The position numbers and the translations under genes were made by a program. Shown here piece after piece: positions 51,164 to 61,403 of a DNA stretch of 64,000 bases. The DNA comes from Bacteroidales bacterium. GTDB taxonomy: Bacteria; Bacteroidota; Bacteroidia; Bacteroidales; UBA932. The notes under the pieces are model-generated. The model had not been told where the DNA came from. It saw only the letters and a program-made list of their open reading frames with translations, and did no database searches. Location: positions 1-64,000 of the forward strand of contig JAKSJN010000011.1 of NCBI GenBank assembly GCA_024402135.1. The letters are read 5' to 3'. How positions within the stretch are numbered: position 1 is the first letter of the stretch; the number at the start of each line of letters is the position of its first letter.

Positions 51164-52030
51164 CTACTCATCCGGTCTCAACGTCAAATCCAGGGTATAG
51201 TTCGTATTTCTGTAAACTCCTCCGTGAGACGTCACGGGAACGAGCATGCTCCTTCTCGTGCCGTTTCTCTTCGCCGACACCCTTACCATTGTCTGCATAT
51301 CCGGATCGCTCGAAAGATTCTCGCAGAAGTAATAATATCTCGTCACCGCATCAGCACGTCCCGTTGGAACCTTGCCGGAGACGGTCTCCGGAGCATAATC
51401 CATCAGATCTTCCTCCTCCAAAGCATCCATGCTCGAATGTATCGTGAACGGACGTGCTGCATTGACCACCTGAAACGACAGGTCTGAGAATTCATCCCCG
51501 GCCTGATGAACGACGAGCGTCAACTTGCAGCAGACACGGCTGAGCATCATACCGATATCCATACCCGCCTTCACGTCAACCGAACGTGTACCGACCATGA
51601 CAAGATGATCCGGTCCGTCGCCGCCCAGGTCAAGTCCAGCGTCAATCGGAGTACTGTAGAGAGCCTCTAAAGCTCCCGGCCATGGATACTGAACATCAGG
51701 CTCAAGCTCGAGGAAGTTGGCAATGACAACGAGAGTGCTCCTACCCGGACGGAGCGACAATCCCTTCACAGTGGCGGACAACTCGTCGGCCTCCAGGTCT
51801 ACAGGTATCTTCAGACATATCTCATTATCTGAATTGTATTGAAGAATCCATAAATCTCTCATGGTGTTCTCCGTCCTCGGTGTGAACTGGTGTCCCGCCT
51901 TCGTCTCCCCGGCTGACACACTGAGGGTGACAGGCACGAGGCCTTCCGACGTTTCTTCTACATAAGCATCCACACATGAGGCTACAGTCACCAGCCCCAG
52001 CAATGCCGTCAATATAAACTTTATCCTCAT
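51164..52030 (-). CDS. Fimbrial accessory lipoprotein, DUF4906-like
   Basis: This 288-residue lipoprotein (signal peptide ending TVASCVD) is the last gene of the fimbrial operon. The segment TMRDLWILQYNSD, then GRSTLVVIANF near 97-107 and the closing GVYRNTNYTLDLTL, resembles the N-terminal sandwich of DUF4906 and Mfa2/FimB-type proteins. Those anchor or initiate fimbriae. It lies 6 bases after the FISUMP-domain gene. An anchor role is inferred from family and position. An alternative is a second minor subunit. Confidence 0.55.
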   Translation of the reverse strand: MRIKFILTALLGLVTVASCVDAYVEETSEGLVPVTLSVSAGETKAGHQFTPRTENTMRDLWILQYNSDNEICLKIPVDLEADELSATVKGLSLRPGRSTLVVIANFLELEPDVQYPWPGALEALYSTPIDAGLDLGGDGPDHLVMVGTRSVDVKAGMDIGMMLSRVCCKLTLVVHQAGDEFSDLSFQVVNAARPFTIHSSMDALEEEDLMDYAPETVSGKVPTGRADAVTRYYYFCENLSSDPDMQTMVRVSAKRNGTRRSMLVPVTSHGGVYRNTNYTLDLTLRPDE

Positions 52031-52036
52031 ATCGTA

Positions 52037-54403
52037 TCAGTCAATGTGTACCGTATTATCCTTGACGCACCTGATGGACATGCCGTAACTGCGTCTCATC
52101 TTGAAGAGCATCAGATAGCGGCTTCCTGTTCCTCCGCCTACCTTGACCCTCACGTAATAGAAATATCCCTTGGTCGCGGTATCGCTCTCGTCTATCGTGC
52201 TGCTGGCATAGATGGACTCGACACCGGCGTTGGTCACCTTGGCGACCGCCTGGGTATACATATATCCGCTCACCGGAAGTTCCATCACCTCCGTAGGGTG
52301 CTCCCAGTCAAGCGCGTCCTTCTCGGTTCTGTTCCTCAGCCTCTCGTACCTTGACGATGAATAACGGCTGATCCTGAGGACTACAGGATAGACACCGCTG
52401 CCCACCTGCTGATATCCATTTTTCAGCGTGATGTATTCCCACTTGACACGGTAGGCCGCGTCCTCGCCCACGTTCTTGATGGCATATAGAATACCGCTGG
52501 CATCGCTGGTGCTCTTGCGCTGGCAGAAGTAATCCGTGAGGTGTCCGGCCGAAGGATCGCCCGGTTCTTCCTCCAGTCCGGCATAGGTCACGTTCCTGTC
52601 GCCGCCCTGCTCGTACCATTCCAGCAGGTTCTTGTGCATGATGAACTCCGTATTGCCGCCTCCGATATCGATCGGATTCGGATATCCATCCACACTGACC
52701 TTTGTCTTAGTGGCGGAGACATTCATGAAGGTGATATCACCCGTCCTCTTGCTCATAGGCATTATGGACGACCAGTCCTCCTTCGTCGGGATTCTCCAGC
52801 CCTTCGGGCATGGCTGATTCTGCGGATCGTTCCATGTGGCAGGCGTACCCCTGCGGACATTGTCCGAATTATCTATCGGCCACCAAGGAGAAACGTCGTC
52901 ATATGTACCGATGACATAAGAGTAGCGGTCTCTTTCCGACTGCGGAACATCCTCCCAGACACTCCACTTTTCCTCCCATTCACCAGGAAAGATCGCGATG
53001 TCAGAGAGGGAAGACGCCACATTTGTCCTGTTCCTGTAAGCCAGCGGATAACCATAGACATAAGAAGTATTTTTCTTATCCTTCACACCGACCGCACTCC
53101 ACAATCCACTTCCCGAACCGTCATAACGTCCTGTCGCGGGGTAAATGGTCTCATACTCTCTCACGGCTTCTTCCGCCTCCGAATATGAATTCTTGTTGGT
53201 CATAGGGAAAGCCGCCATTCTCGGATTAAGATTAGTGTACACGTTGACCGTATAACTGAACTTTCCCGTGGCATCGTTCGGCAGACTGAAATAAGGAATA
53301 TTCCTGCCGAACTGGTAATAGTAACCCCTCATGCCATCCCACTCCGCCGTACTGCCATAGGAGACGCTCGATGCTCCGAGGTTGCGGTCCGCCCAGGTAA
53401 CTCCGCCAAACGTGATCGGCTGTCCGAGGGTGAGAAGTCCGTCCTCTCCGGTATCGCCGTCCATGTAGAGGTACATCATAGGAACGATCATGAGAATCTG
53501 GATATCGCTGTTTATCACAGCCACAGATATCTTGTAGGCATTGCCTTGAAGAAGACCATGAGAATTGGGAATCGACGAGAAATCTATTTCAAGATCCTTT
53601 TCGAGTATCCTGTCATCATCAAGAAATCCTGTGTCATTGTTCGGTACCCTCACAGACACGTGCAGATGAAGAGGATCGTCGACATCTCTCGGGAAGACCA
53701 GGCAGCTCGCCATGTCCCGTCCGGTACCCGTCGGAATGAGCCTGTCCTGGGCGATATCCGCATCCCTGTCCTCGTCCTCGCCGTAGCTGTCCTCCAGCCA
53801 ACGTCCCTCTACGATGTCATAAACGCCCGACGAATGATCGGTGACGGTGAGACCGACAAGTTCTGCATCCTCGAGGTAGCCGCGGTCATCGCTGTCATCC
53901 TGCCTGATGAAGTTGAACTCAAGCAGGGAGAGCGCGTGTCTGTAATGCAGCTCGAGCATGCCGGAATTGACACTGGACTGTCCGGTCAGTTCGGCTCTCC
54001 TGAGATCGGGAAGACCATCCTCGCCGGAGGCTATCGAGATGAGAGGATGCCCGTCAGCACCACGTCCATCATCCTCAAATGATTCCGGTCCGCCGTAAGT
54101 CACTCCGTAGAAGTCCAGCGTATAGGTGTCGAAATACTCGGGGGTGTCCTCCGGCATGGCAAGGACACCGCCACCGACTGCGCCGACACCGTCGATGTAT
54201 GGATCGGAATAAACAGCGGAAGCACCGTTCACGCGAAAGGCATAGATCCTGTGGAAAGTACTTCCCGCGAAAGAGCCCTTGGTGGCGAAACCGTCGTCAT
54301 AAAGAGAAAAGACCACAGAGCCTCCGCGATCCTCTTTTAACGAGCATGACGCAATCGAAAGTAAAGCCGCAACCGCAGCTGCAAGATATCCTGCCTGTCT
54401 CAT
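52037..54403 (-). CDS. Large fimbrial lipoprotein with FISUMP (C-type-lectin-like) C-terminal domain, probable tip adhesin
   Basis: This 788-residue protein has a signal peptide with lipobox (LLSIASCSLK). The first 300 residues are fimbrillin-like sandwiches. From about residue 325 a FISUMP domain follows, recognised by FGGVTWADRNLGAS, GYYYQFGRNIPYF, CPKGWRIPTKEDW and the closing SYGMSIRCVKDN. This fold is related to C-type lectin-like domains and is frequent in tip proteins of Bacteroidota fimbriae. It is the largest protein of the operon and the only one with a binding-type domain. Its start overlaps the preceding stop (ATGA). Confidence 0.8.
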   Translation of the reverse strand: MRQAGYLAAAVAALLSIASCSLKEDRGGSVVFSLYDDGFATKGSFAGSTFHRIYAFRVNGASAVYSDPYIDGVGAVGGGVLAMPEDTPEYFDTYTLDFYGVTYGGPESFEDDGRGADGHPLISIASGEDGLPDLRRAELTGQSSVNSGMLELHYRHALSLLEFNFIRQDDSDDRGYLEDAELVGLTVTDHSSGVYDIVEGRWLEDSYGEDEDRDADIAQDRLIPTGTGRDMASCLVFPRDVDDPLHLHVSVRVPNNDTGFLDDDRILEKDLEIDFSSIPNSHGLLQGNAYKISVAVINSDIQILMIVPMMYLYMDGDTGEDGLLTLGQPITFGGVTWADRNLGASSVSYGSTAEWDGMRGYYYQFGRNIPYFSLPNDATGKFSYTVNVYTNLNPRMAAFPMTNKNSYSEAEEAVREYETIYPATGRYDGSGSGLWSAVGVKDKKNTSYVYGYPLAYRNRTNVASSLSDIAIFPGEWEEKWSVWEDVPQSERDRYSYVIGTYDDVSPWWPIDNSDNVRRGTPATWNDPQNQPCPKGWRIPTKEDWSSIMPMSKRTGDITFMNVSATKTKVSVDGYPNPIDIGGGNTEFIMHKNLLEWYEQGGDRNVTYAGLEEEPGDPSAGHLTDYFCQRKSTSDASGILYAIKNVGEDAAYRVKWEYITLKNGYQQVGSGVYPVVLRISRYSSSRYERLRNRTEKDALDWEHPTEVMELPVSGYMYTQAVAKVTNAGVESIYASSTIDESDTATKGYFYYVRVKVGGGTGSRYLMLFKMRRSYGMSIRCVKDNTVHID

Positions 54404-55461
54404 AATCTTACATCCTTCACATTAGATATGTTATCCCATGCAGCCACAACTATTCCGTCACTGACATTGACCTGAAAGCTGTATGTGTATCTGTAAGCTG
54501 ACTCGAAATACTGTGTTTTGAGAGTGGCCATGTACTGCGTGGGCACTCCGTTGACCGAGATGTTGAACACGATGAAAATGGCATTCGTGGTAGCATCCGT
54601 CGGAAGGATGGAGAGACGTCCGACAAGACAGTCATCCTCCCATTCCCATGTCGTCACCTTGAGCCAGTTGTACTTATTACCCACTCTGATGGGAAGGTAA
54701 CTGTTATCAGTCGACCAGTGAAAAGGCACGCCAGTACCCCGGTCCTCCTGCACTCCCGCCACTTCTACGCCCTCCGGGAGGATGTCCACATCTGTGACAT
54801 TATCACCCATATAGAGACGCAGTTCCATTTCCGCTGTCTGGTTGATCAGCGGATTCAGCTTGACCATCTGGAACGATCCCATGTCGGAACGCGTATTCAC
54901 CTCAACCACGAGAGGTGCGGTCTCTTCCCACCTGGTGTCCGTCGCAAGGACATACTCGCCATTATGTATCAGGGCGATGTCACTCAGATCGTTTTCAAGG
55001 TCATCATGAAGTTCCTTGGCAGGAGAGACAGCGTGGAATTTATACCACCCGTCCCTGAGCATCAGAGGCCTGTTATTCGACGGATCGCCGACCACTCTGC
55101 CATCCTCATCGGTCTCGCACGGCACAAGGGCGGCATCCTTGCCGAGCACAACGTATTTCCTCATGGCATAATTGGGGCTGATCTTCCACTCGTCATCGAA
55201 TTCATGCCTATCCGGATCAACCGGTTCCTCGATGAGGAGCCACAGTGTGGTACCCTCCGGCAGGGGAGCTACAGTGGCCGACAATGGCAGCGACGCCCTT
55301 GTCTGAGCGACACCCCATGAAGATCCTCCCGCACACACCATCACGCCCTCCATCCTTTCCGGGCATTCAATTCTCTCTGTACATGACACTCCTGCAATGA
55401 AGAGAAAAGACATTGACAGGAGAAAAAGTTTCATTCCTTTCATTTGCTCTGTCTTACTCAT
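54400..55461 (-). CDS. Fimbrillin-family lipoprotein
   Basis: This 353-residue lipoprotein has a signal peptide ending AGVSCTE. Start codons at 55461, 55443 and 55434 are all in frame; any gives a workable signal peptide, and I report the longest. The mature part begins with a threonine/arginine boundary (AQTRASLP) like the site where fimbrillins are processed. Two beta-sandwich domains follow, and it closes with YRYTYSFQVNVSDGIVVAAWDN, a fimbrillin-type end strand. It lies between a fimbrillin and the FISUMP tip gene. It is probably a minor or linker subunit. Confidence 0.6.
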   Translation of the reverse strand: MSKTEQMKGMKLFLLSMSFLFIAGVSCTERIECPERMEGVMVCAGGSSWGVAQTRASLPLSATVAPLPEGTTLWLLIEEPVDPDRHEFDDEWKISPNYAMRKYVVLGKDAALVPCETDEDGRVVGDPSNNRPLMLRDGWYKFHAVSPAKELHDDLENDLSDIALIHNGEYVLATDTRWEETAPLVVEVNTRSDMGSFQMVKLNPLINQTAEMELRLYMGDNVTDVDILPEGVEVAGVQEDRGTGVPFHWSTDNSYLPIRVGNKYNWLKVTTWEWEDDCLVGRLSILPTDATTNAIFIVFNISVNGVPTQYMATLKTQYFESAYRYTYSFQVNVSDGIVVAAWDNISNVKDVRL

Positions 55462-55465
55462 TACT

Positions 55466-56542
55466 CTACCTGCCAGCCGATATCGGGTTATCTACCGACA
55501 GGATGAAGCCGCCTCCGTCCTCCCATCCGTTCTCGACAGCCATAACCTCGAAACTGTCCTGGTCAAAAAGGACAGTGACGACGTACCTGTGTCCTGGACG
55601 TATGTCAGACACCCTTCTGCCGGTCGTAGAGTCATACACCTCTACTGCAATGTCATCGTAATGCCTTGCCTCGCCTTTATCATGGAAGGTCTTGTCCTTG
55701 GTATAATTGGCGTCCAGTGCGAAATGCAGCCGCGGCATGGTCACACTGTAATCATCACGGCATATGTAAAACGGTCCCGCCTCGGCATAGTTTTGTGTCT
55801 GGCCGCCGTCTGTTTCCAGAGGAATCATATGTGTCACAGGGTCAAACTCCAAAGGAAAAGAGAGTTCATTTCCTTCGCGTCCCCTGGCGAAATAGCCACC
55901 CAGGCCACGGTCAAAGGACAACTCATAAGGAGTATTTTCCCACGGAAAGGTCACTCTGACATTCATCACCTCCAGGTCCTTCATACTCCTCGAACGCATG
56001 GCACGAAAGGAAACGCTTATGACCGAGTGTCCGAATTCAAGAAGTTCACCCTCTCCCAGCGGCTTGAGCGAACTGCCGACAATCGGTCCAGCGGTCATCA
56101 CATCCTTCCACATGGCGTTATCATATCCTCCGTCATAGCGCACGGCCACCGTACCGTAACCGTCCCGAAGGTCGAGCAGAGCACCGGAGGAAGCGACATC
56201 AGCATCATCCATCTCCACCGAAGGGGAAAACCCAAAGACATGCACATTGTCATAGTTTGACGGATAGGCACGGTGTGTATAAAGCACATCATCGGAGTAC
56301 TTCTCCATCGACGGCAGCCACGTTTCGTAATATGGCTCGTAGCCCGGCGTACCTACATGTCCCAATTCAGAGTCCCTGACAGCCAGTATACGGCAAGGCG
56401 CGTCGCTCCCCTCGGGAGCCTTGGTCGTCATACAGATAACCTCCTGTTGTGGACTTACCGATACACTTTCGGTACAGGAAACCGAAAGAAGAAGCAGGGC
56501 GATCAGCCCCGTAAGTCTCATGTTCATCACTCTGTCCATCAT
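55466..56542 (-). CDS. Fimbrillin-family lipoprotein (Mfa-like)
   Basis: This 358-residue lipoprotein (signal peptide ending LLSVSCTE) has the Mfa-like pattern: TTKAPEGSD after a short linker, then VFGFSP, ELLEFGHSVISVSFRAMRSR and the closing HRYVVTVLFDQDS. A second initiator ATG follows the first. It lies 10 bases after the Mfa1-like gene. The family forms shaft or accessory subunits. The exact role here is inferred. Confidence 0.65.
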   Translation of the reverse strand: MMDRVMNMRLTGLIALLLLSVSCTESVSVSPQQEVICMTTKAPEGSDAPCRILAVRDSELGHVGTPGYEPYYETWLPSMEKYSDDVLYTHRAYPSNYDNVHVFGFSPSVEMDDADVASSGALLDLRDGYGTVAVRYDGGYDNAMWKDVMTAGPIVGSSLKPLGEGELLEFGHSVISVSFRAMRSRSMKDLEVMNVRVTFPWENTPYELSFDRGLGGYFARGREGNELSFPLEFDPVTHMIPLETDGGQTQNYAEAGPFYICRDDYSVTMPRLHFALDANYTKDKTFHDKGEARHYDDIAVEVYDSTTGRRVSDIRPGHRYVVTVLFDQDSFEVMAVENGWEDGGGFILSVDNPISAGR

Positions 56543-56552
56543 TTTTCCGTTA

Positions 56553-58187
56553 TCAAGGCTTGATGTTCACGTTTCCATAGCCATCCTGCCAGCCAGACGA
56601 CACCGCCGTCCTAATCTCTATCATGCTCGTGCTCACCGAAGGGACCCTCATAACCGAAGCCACCACATTATAGCTGTGATCCCTCCGGACCGAAGACAGT
56701 CCGTCCCAGTAGGTAACATGCTCAAGTCCTAGCGAACCACCATCCTGTATCTTCATACCATCCACGTAGGTACTGTAGTAACACATGCCCTGCGGATAGC
56801 AGATGAAATCTTCCTCCCTGAGCTCGCGTATGTTGGGATCCTCCGCATGACGCGCCCTTGTGTATGCGATCTCGTCAAGCACGCCCTGCCAGGTAAAGAA
56901 GGACTTAAGGTCAGGAGTCCAGAACGTGCCGTCCCCGCCCAGGGCGGCAACTGCGTCATCCATCGTCCCGAACGACTTGTAGATTCTCGGCCACTCCCCG
57001 CCCCTCATCCTTCCGGACACGACATAACGCGGTATGAAACGCGCTTCTACGAGTAAATGGGTAACTGCCTTCTCCGGAGCAAGCATCCTGTAGTCCGAAC
57101 GCTCGTCCTCCCCTTCCAGGAAGGTATCGGAAGCAACAGTATTCTCGGGGCAGAGAAGCCAGTGAGGTTCATCCCCATCGGCCACGGCGTAAGACATCCA
57201 TTGGAGATTATCGCCGGAATACAGCGAGAATACCTGCGAGGCGGATTCCCTGCCGACATGGAGGAAGTCTCCCGAATAGGCTGAGGTATAGAATGTCTCC
57301 CGGCCTGACTGCATCAGCACATCATCAAGAAGCATGTTCGGATCGTCCGCGTTCTCTCCAGGGTCGCAACAGTCATCCGCAGCCTCAAGAAAGACTTTCG
57401 AATTGACCGAATCAAGGAACCATCTCACACTTGAGAGCGGCACCCATCCGGCCTGACTGCCAGAGTCCTCCGGCAGATCGATGCGCAGTTCCTCAGGAAT
57501 GGAAGACAAATCCCAGTCATAATAACCGTCAATGACCACATAATCAGGATCTCCGTCATAGGTCTTGCAGGACAAGCCAACCTTTGCCACCATCCTGTGC
57601 AGTACGATATCCACGTCTATTTCCTGATTACTCTCCGTACCCACAACTGCACGGGCTGTACCCGACATCACATAACCCTTATCCTCGGAATAGAAGGCTT
57701 CGCCAAGGAGCTCTGCCATTTCGCCGTAGTCCTCCAGATCCGACACTGGAGAGAACTCCGGCACCGAATAGGCCATATTCCTGGACGTACGGAGTCCCCC
57801 TCGGGCGGAGGCTCCGGTCAAGAACGAGCTCATATCAGGCGTTAGATTGGCAAAGAGAGAGAAAGCGACGTCCCCGGAAGGAAGATCGAGCACGGTGGTA
57901 TAGCTGCGCGACTCCCCATCCTCCTCCAGCTCGTTCATGTCAAGTGTCCTCACTACGGCATAGGACCATCCTCCCGGCACATCTGGACGCACAACGAGCG
58001 TAAGAGAACTGATCATTGTCTCCGAATCATCGCCTCCCGACTTGAAATTCGGGATTCCGCCGAAGCGGAGGTTGACGACGGTGTCCTTGGCCGTATACGT
58101 CAAACCGGTCCCGTTCCCGTCTTCGGGGACCGGATTGCATCCGGCAATCACCGCAAGCAGCAGAGCTGTAATCGTTCTTCTTCTCAT
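56553..58187 (-). CDS. Mfa1/FimA-like fimbrial subunit
   Basis: This 544-residue lipoprotein (VIAGCNPV) looks like the P. gingivalis FimA/Mfa1 group. An N-terminal domain carries AKDTVVNLRFGG and ETMISSLTLVVRPD, the central segment is DIVLHRMVAKVGLSC, and the C-terminal end has CYYSTYVDG and VRRDHSYNVVASVMRV. In that group the first strand is removed by a protease and subunits join by strand exchange. It lies 1 base after the preceding fimbrillin stop. I cannot say whether it is the major shaft subunit. Confidence 0.6.
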   Translation of the reverse strand: MRRRTITALLLAVIAGCNPVPEDGNGTGLTYTAKDTVVNLRFGGIPNFKSGGDDSETMISSLTLVVRPDVPGGWSYAVVRTLDMNELEEDGESRSYTTVLDLPSGDVAFSLFANLTPDMSSFLTGASARGGLRTSRNMAYSVPEFSPVSDLEDYGEMAELLGEAFYSEDKGYVMSGTARAVVGTESNQEIDVDIVLHRMVAKVGLSCKTYDGDPDYVVIDGYYDWDLSSIPEELRIDLPEDSGSQAGWVPLSSVRWFLDSVNSKVFLEAADDCCDPGENADDPNMLLDDVLMQSGRETFYTSAYSGDFLHVGRESASQVFSLYSGDNLQWMSYAVADGDEPHWLLCPENTVASDTFLEGEDERSDYRMLAPEKAVTHLLVEARFIPRYVVSGRMRGGEWPRIYKSFGTMDDAVAALGGDGTFWTPDLKSFFTWQGVLDEIAYTRARHAEDPNIRELREEDFICYPQGMCYYSTYVDGMKIQDGGSLGLEHVTYWDGLSSVRRDHSYNVVASVMRVPSVSTSMIEIRTAVSSGWQDGYGNVNIKP

Positions 58188-58188
58188 A

Positions 58189-59121
58189 TCAGTCCAGTAC
58201 GGTCTCTGATCGACTGCCTATCCACTGGCAGATCGCAATATTCATCTTCAGCGTAGCTTCGACATCGAAGGACACCCCGACCTTGGATATCTTCAGCACG
58301 TACACATAATCAGTATTGAACCTGACCGGAGTAAACTCCGCAGGTATGACAACCTCCGATGCATCGACATGTTCTGTCCTGCCCGAGCCGTCGTCCGTCA
58401 CATCAAATGAAAGCGTCACATTGACAGGAAGCGTTCCCCCAAGAGGAAGTACACGTGTTATGTCCGTCCCATAGGCGAGGCCGACCGATTCCGGCGCCGT
58501 GCCCGGGATGAACTCTGTCACACAGGCGTCCTCCCAAGAAGGAAGAAGAGTCACGTCATAATCATCCATGTCATCATATCCGACGCTGTAATCAACGCCC
58601 GACGAACAGAATCCCGAAGCATCAAGGCTGATGTCTCCGACAGACATGGTGGAGAGCGTTTCATAGACGACAAAACGCACACCGCAGGAAAGCGGGGTGA
58701 AGACCATCCTCATGGCACGTCCCAGCGGAGCTGTGGTGTTGTCCTGAATAAAGGCGACAAAGGGTGCATGAACGGCATCCACGTCGCTGAACGACGCCCC
58801 GCCGATGCCACCATCGCCGCTGGTAGCCGGGCTGAAACCGCAGAAACGGTATAGATCAGCCTCCATGTCCCAGTATTTCAGAGGACCGTAGGTGTATGAT
58901 CCGGAATCATAAGATACCTCGGTACCGTTAAAGACGACCTGTTCGACATCACCCTTCTCCTTCACTGCCCATACACGGAACCCCTGTTCCAGAGGGGTCG
59001 CCTTCGTGGGAAGGACATCCGTGTCAAATCCGATCGGCGCACCGTCCGGACCGGCTATGTCAGCACATGACACAGCTAGAAAGAACAAGAAAAACAAAAC
59101 AGATGAGTGTCGCATGTCCAT
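58189..59121 (-). CDS. Fimbrillin-family lipoprotein
   Basis: The ATG at 59121 gives about 310 residues; the ATG at 59115 is equally possible. The signal peptide is LFFLFFLAVSCAD. The processing-like region LPTKATPLEQGFRVWAVKE is followed by KYWDMEADLYRFCGFSP, matching the KYWD...YDFYAVAP block of the upstream paralogue. Two sandwich domains end with RFNTDYVYVLKISKVGV, the usual Mfa-like final strand. It is a diverged paralogue of the 59170-60225 gene. Confidence 0.72.
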   Translation of the reverse strand: MDMRHSSVLFFLFFLAVSCADIAGPDGAPIGFDTDVLPTKATPLEQGFRVWAVKEKGDVEQVVFNGTEVSYDSGSYTYGPLKYWDMEADLYRFCGFSPATSGDGGIGGASFSDVDAVHAPFVAFIQDNTTAPLGRAMRMVFTPLSCGVRFVVYETLSTMSVGDISLDASGFCSSGVDYSVGYDDMDDYDVTLLPSWEDACVTEFIPGTAPESVGLAYGTDITRVLPLGGTLPVNVTLSFDVTDDGSGRTEHVDASEVVIPAEFTPVRFNTDYVYVLKISKVGVSFDVEATLKMNIAICQWIGSRSETVLD

Positions 59122-59169
59122 CAATTGAAACAATACAAGGGAGGCCGGACAAGCCAGCCTCCCGGATCA

Positions 59170-60225
59170 TTACTTAACCTCGAACTCTGTAGATACGGTC
59201 ACATCCTCCTCATCAGCAATCACTGCATCGAACACGATAGGTTTGAGCTGGTCAGCAGTGATTCTGAACACATAGGTGTAGTTGGTATTGGCCGCCCATA
59301 CAGTAGCGGTAGCAGGAACGGTCGCAAGGACGTTTGATACATGGATCACTTCGTCCGAGTCGATCGAATAGAGATCATAGTCGGCACAGAGCTTGAGCAC
59401 TACACCGGTCTGGGTTGGCCAAACGGTCACGGCTGTTCCCTTGGAAAGTGTTGCCTCGGCATTGGTCTCCGCGAGGACGCCACTGACAGCTGTGCCGTTG
59501 ATTTCAGCCTCACCGGCATAGTCGACCGAACCGAAGTCGAGCGAAGCCACGTCCACGAGGGTGCCTGAAGGATTGGCGATGGCAACGCCGTCCTCATAAG
59601 TGATGCTGTACTCCTCGGCCGACTTGATGGCATTGGTGCTGGTCACGTAAAGGACAGCATCAGCACCGGAATTGCCGGTTGCCGAAGAATGGTCAACAGC
59701 GTAGAACTTGAGGTTCTTCACACTGTAGCCGGGCACGGTCTCATAGAAAGCCACATTGGCGGTGGCGTTCACCTTCCTGAAGGTCATGAGAACCTCCTCG
59801 CCGTATGCAGCAGGAGCGACGTGGGTCTGGTCGGTCACATAGACGTCAGACGAAGCGTCAACCACATAAGCAGCATCAGGAGTAATATTGGTCACCGCAG
59901 AAGCAGGAGCCACTGCGTAGAAGTCATAACCCTTGGCACTGTTGTCCCAGTACTTGACAGGACTGTAACTCCAATCCGAACCATCATGAGTCACAACGTA
60001 GTCAGGGAAGACAACCTCTGACGAGTTGCTGGCGTTGGTCTTAAGGCCAAATACCTGAAAATTGTCCAGAACATCCTCAAGGTCAGCGCCCTTGGTCATG
60101 TTCGATGCCATGGTGCCGAACTGAAGCGGCATCGGCTGCTGAGGGACATCCATCACCGAGTCCTTGAGTGAGCATCCTGTAAGCACAAATGCAAGAGCGA
60201 ATGAACAAAAAATAGCTTTTCTCAT
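59170..60225 (-). CDS. Fimbrillin-family lipoprotein (Mfa-like 1 type)
   Basis: From the ATG at 60225 the protein has 351 residues with lipobox VLTGCSLK. Typical fimbrillin blocks are NMTKGADLEDVLDNFQVFGL, SPVKYWDNSAKGYDFYAVAP and the C-terminal WAANTNYTYVFRITADQLKP. The frame upstream of 60225 is A/T-rich leader. Of the operon's genes this fits the Mfa-like family best, so it may be a main structural subunit. A paralogue follows 48 bases downstream. Confidence 0.8.
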   Translation of the reverse strand: MRKAIFCSFALAFVLTGCSLKDSVMDVPQQPMPLQFGTMASNMTKGADLEDVLDNFQVFGLKTNASNSSEVVFPDYVVTHDGSDWSYSPVKYWDNSAKGYDFYAVAPASAVTNITPDAAYVVDASSDVYVTDQTHVAPAAYGEEVLMTFRKVNATANVAFYETVPGYSVKNLKFYAVDHSSATGNSGADAVLYVTSTNAIKSAEEYSITYEDGVAIANPSGTLVDVASLDFGSVDYAGEAEINGTAVSGVLAETNAEATLSKGTAVTVWPTQTGVVLKLCADYDLYSIDSDEVIHVSNVLATVPATATVWAANTNYTYVFRITADQLKPIVFDAVIADEEDVTVSTEFEVK

Positions 60226-60278
60226 AATTATAAAATTTTTAATGGTTTTACACTCCTTGGCGGAATTCTTTATTCCAA

Positions 60279-61403
60279 TCACATATCGATCTCGATAAAC
60301 GAATCATCCGGATCCTTCACGACAGCATCGAAGGCCGACCCACCAGGTCTTTTAGGCATCCGTATGCCGTCCACATCAAGCTCTACCGTAATAACTCCAC
60401 CTTTATATCGCCTGCGAACCCTGTCTGTAACGTCAAACACGAAAGTAGAGTCACAGCCATTCGCGAAATACATGTCAACCTCGAGATAGTTTCTCAGGCT
60501 TGGCGGCACTTCCTCCGCCTTGGTCACCCTGTCCGGACACGTCTCGCACAGCCCGAACGTCACCAAACGTCCTCCCACGATATCGTCTGTCCCTCCTGCG
60601 GCCTTCTTGAACCTGACAGGATAATGCACAGCCACGGCTTCGCCACCGTTCACACCCGTATTGAGGCTCACTCCGGCTGCCATACCTGTCAGATTGGCTC
60701 CTCCATCCACACCCATTATCCTTCCCCTGTTGTTGTGCAGGATAACCTGGGTCAGATAGATATAGGTCACGGGACGCAGAACCATTTTCAAAGGATGAGA
60801 CCAATCACCTGTCATGCAACTGTCCATCGGCTCAATAAACGATAAATCTTTCCTCTGTCCCGAATAGAGAAGTTCCGGCATATGCGACGCATATCCTGAT
60901 TTCGTGCCGGGGTATTGATTCTTGATCTTTACCTTGGTAAGATTGGTAGTCGCAAACACATCCTGCAGCGATGTCTTCTCATCAAAAACGAGCGACTGCA
61001 CACCATCGAGTGTCACGATGTCGTTCCAGGCAAGAAGATCATAGCGTCCGCCCCTGAAAGTACACAAATGGCTGTAGCCCTTCACGTAATCCGGCTTGGA
61101 ATCAAGATGAGTTCCCTCGCCATCATCGGAGAGGAGATAACGCCTCAAGTTGAAAGACTCTGGCAAAGCATACTCAAGGGTACCGAAGAGTTTCATGTCA
61201 TCTTCATCCCATCCATACAGCCACTCCGACCTCCAGTCATAAGTCTCTTCCCCGCCGTAATCCCAGTACGAATCCAGATCCAGCCCGTCCAGCTCAAGGT
61301 CAATACGGACCTCATGATCTCTGTGCAGGCGCAGATCTGGCTCTATCTGGCATGAGAGCAGGAGCAAAAGAGCAGCATATGGAACAATCGGCCGTCTCAT
61401 CAT
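60279..61403 (-). CDS. DUF5119-domain fimbrial lipoprotein
   Basis: This 374-residue lipoprotein (LLLLSCQIEP) has the DUF5119 pattern: RDHEVRIDLELDG, then GRYDLLAWNDIVTLDG and LVLRPVTY-like LKMVLRPVTYIYLTQVIL. A C-terminal domain follows with GVITVELDVDGIRMP. DUF5119 and DUF3575 genes regularly head Bacteroidota fimbrial operons, as here, and are thought to be anchor or assembly parts. It overlaps the DUF3575 stop (ATGA). Confidence 0.82.
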   Translation of the reverse strand: MMRRPIVPYAALLLLLSCQIEPDLRLHRDHEVRIDLELDGLDLDSYWDYGGEETYDWRSEWLYGWDEDDMKLFGTLEYALPESFNLRRYLLSDDGEGTHLDSKPDYVKGYSHLCTFRGGRYDLLAWNDIVTLDGVQSLVFDEKTSLQDVFATTNLTKVKIKNQYPGTKSGYASHMPELLYSGQRKDLSFIEPMDSCMTGDWSHPLKMVLRPVTYIYLTQVILHNNRGRIMGVDGGANLTGMAAGVSLNTGVNGGEAVAVHYPVRFKKAAGGTDDIVGGRLVTFGLCETCPDRVTKAEEVPPSLRNYLEVDMYFANGCDSTFVFDVTDRVRRRYKGGVITVELDVDGIRMPKRPGGSAFDAVVKDPDDSFIEIDM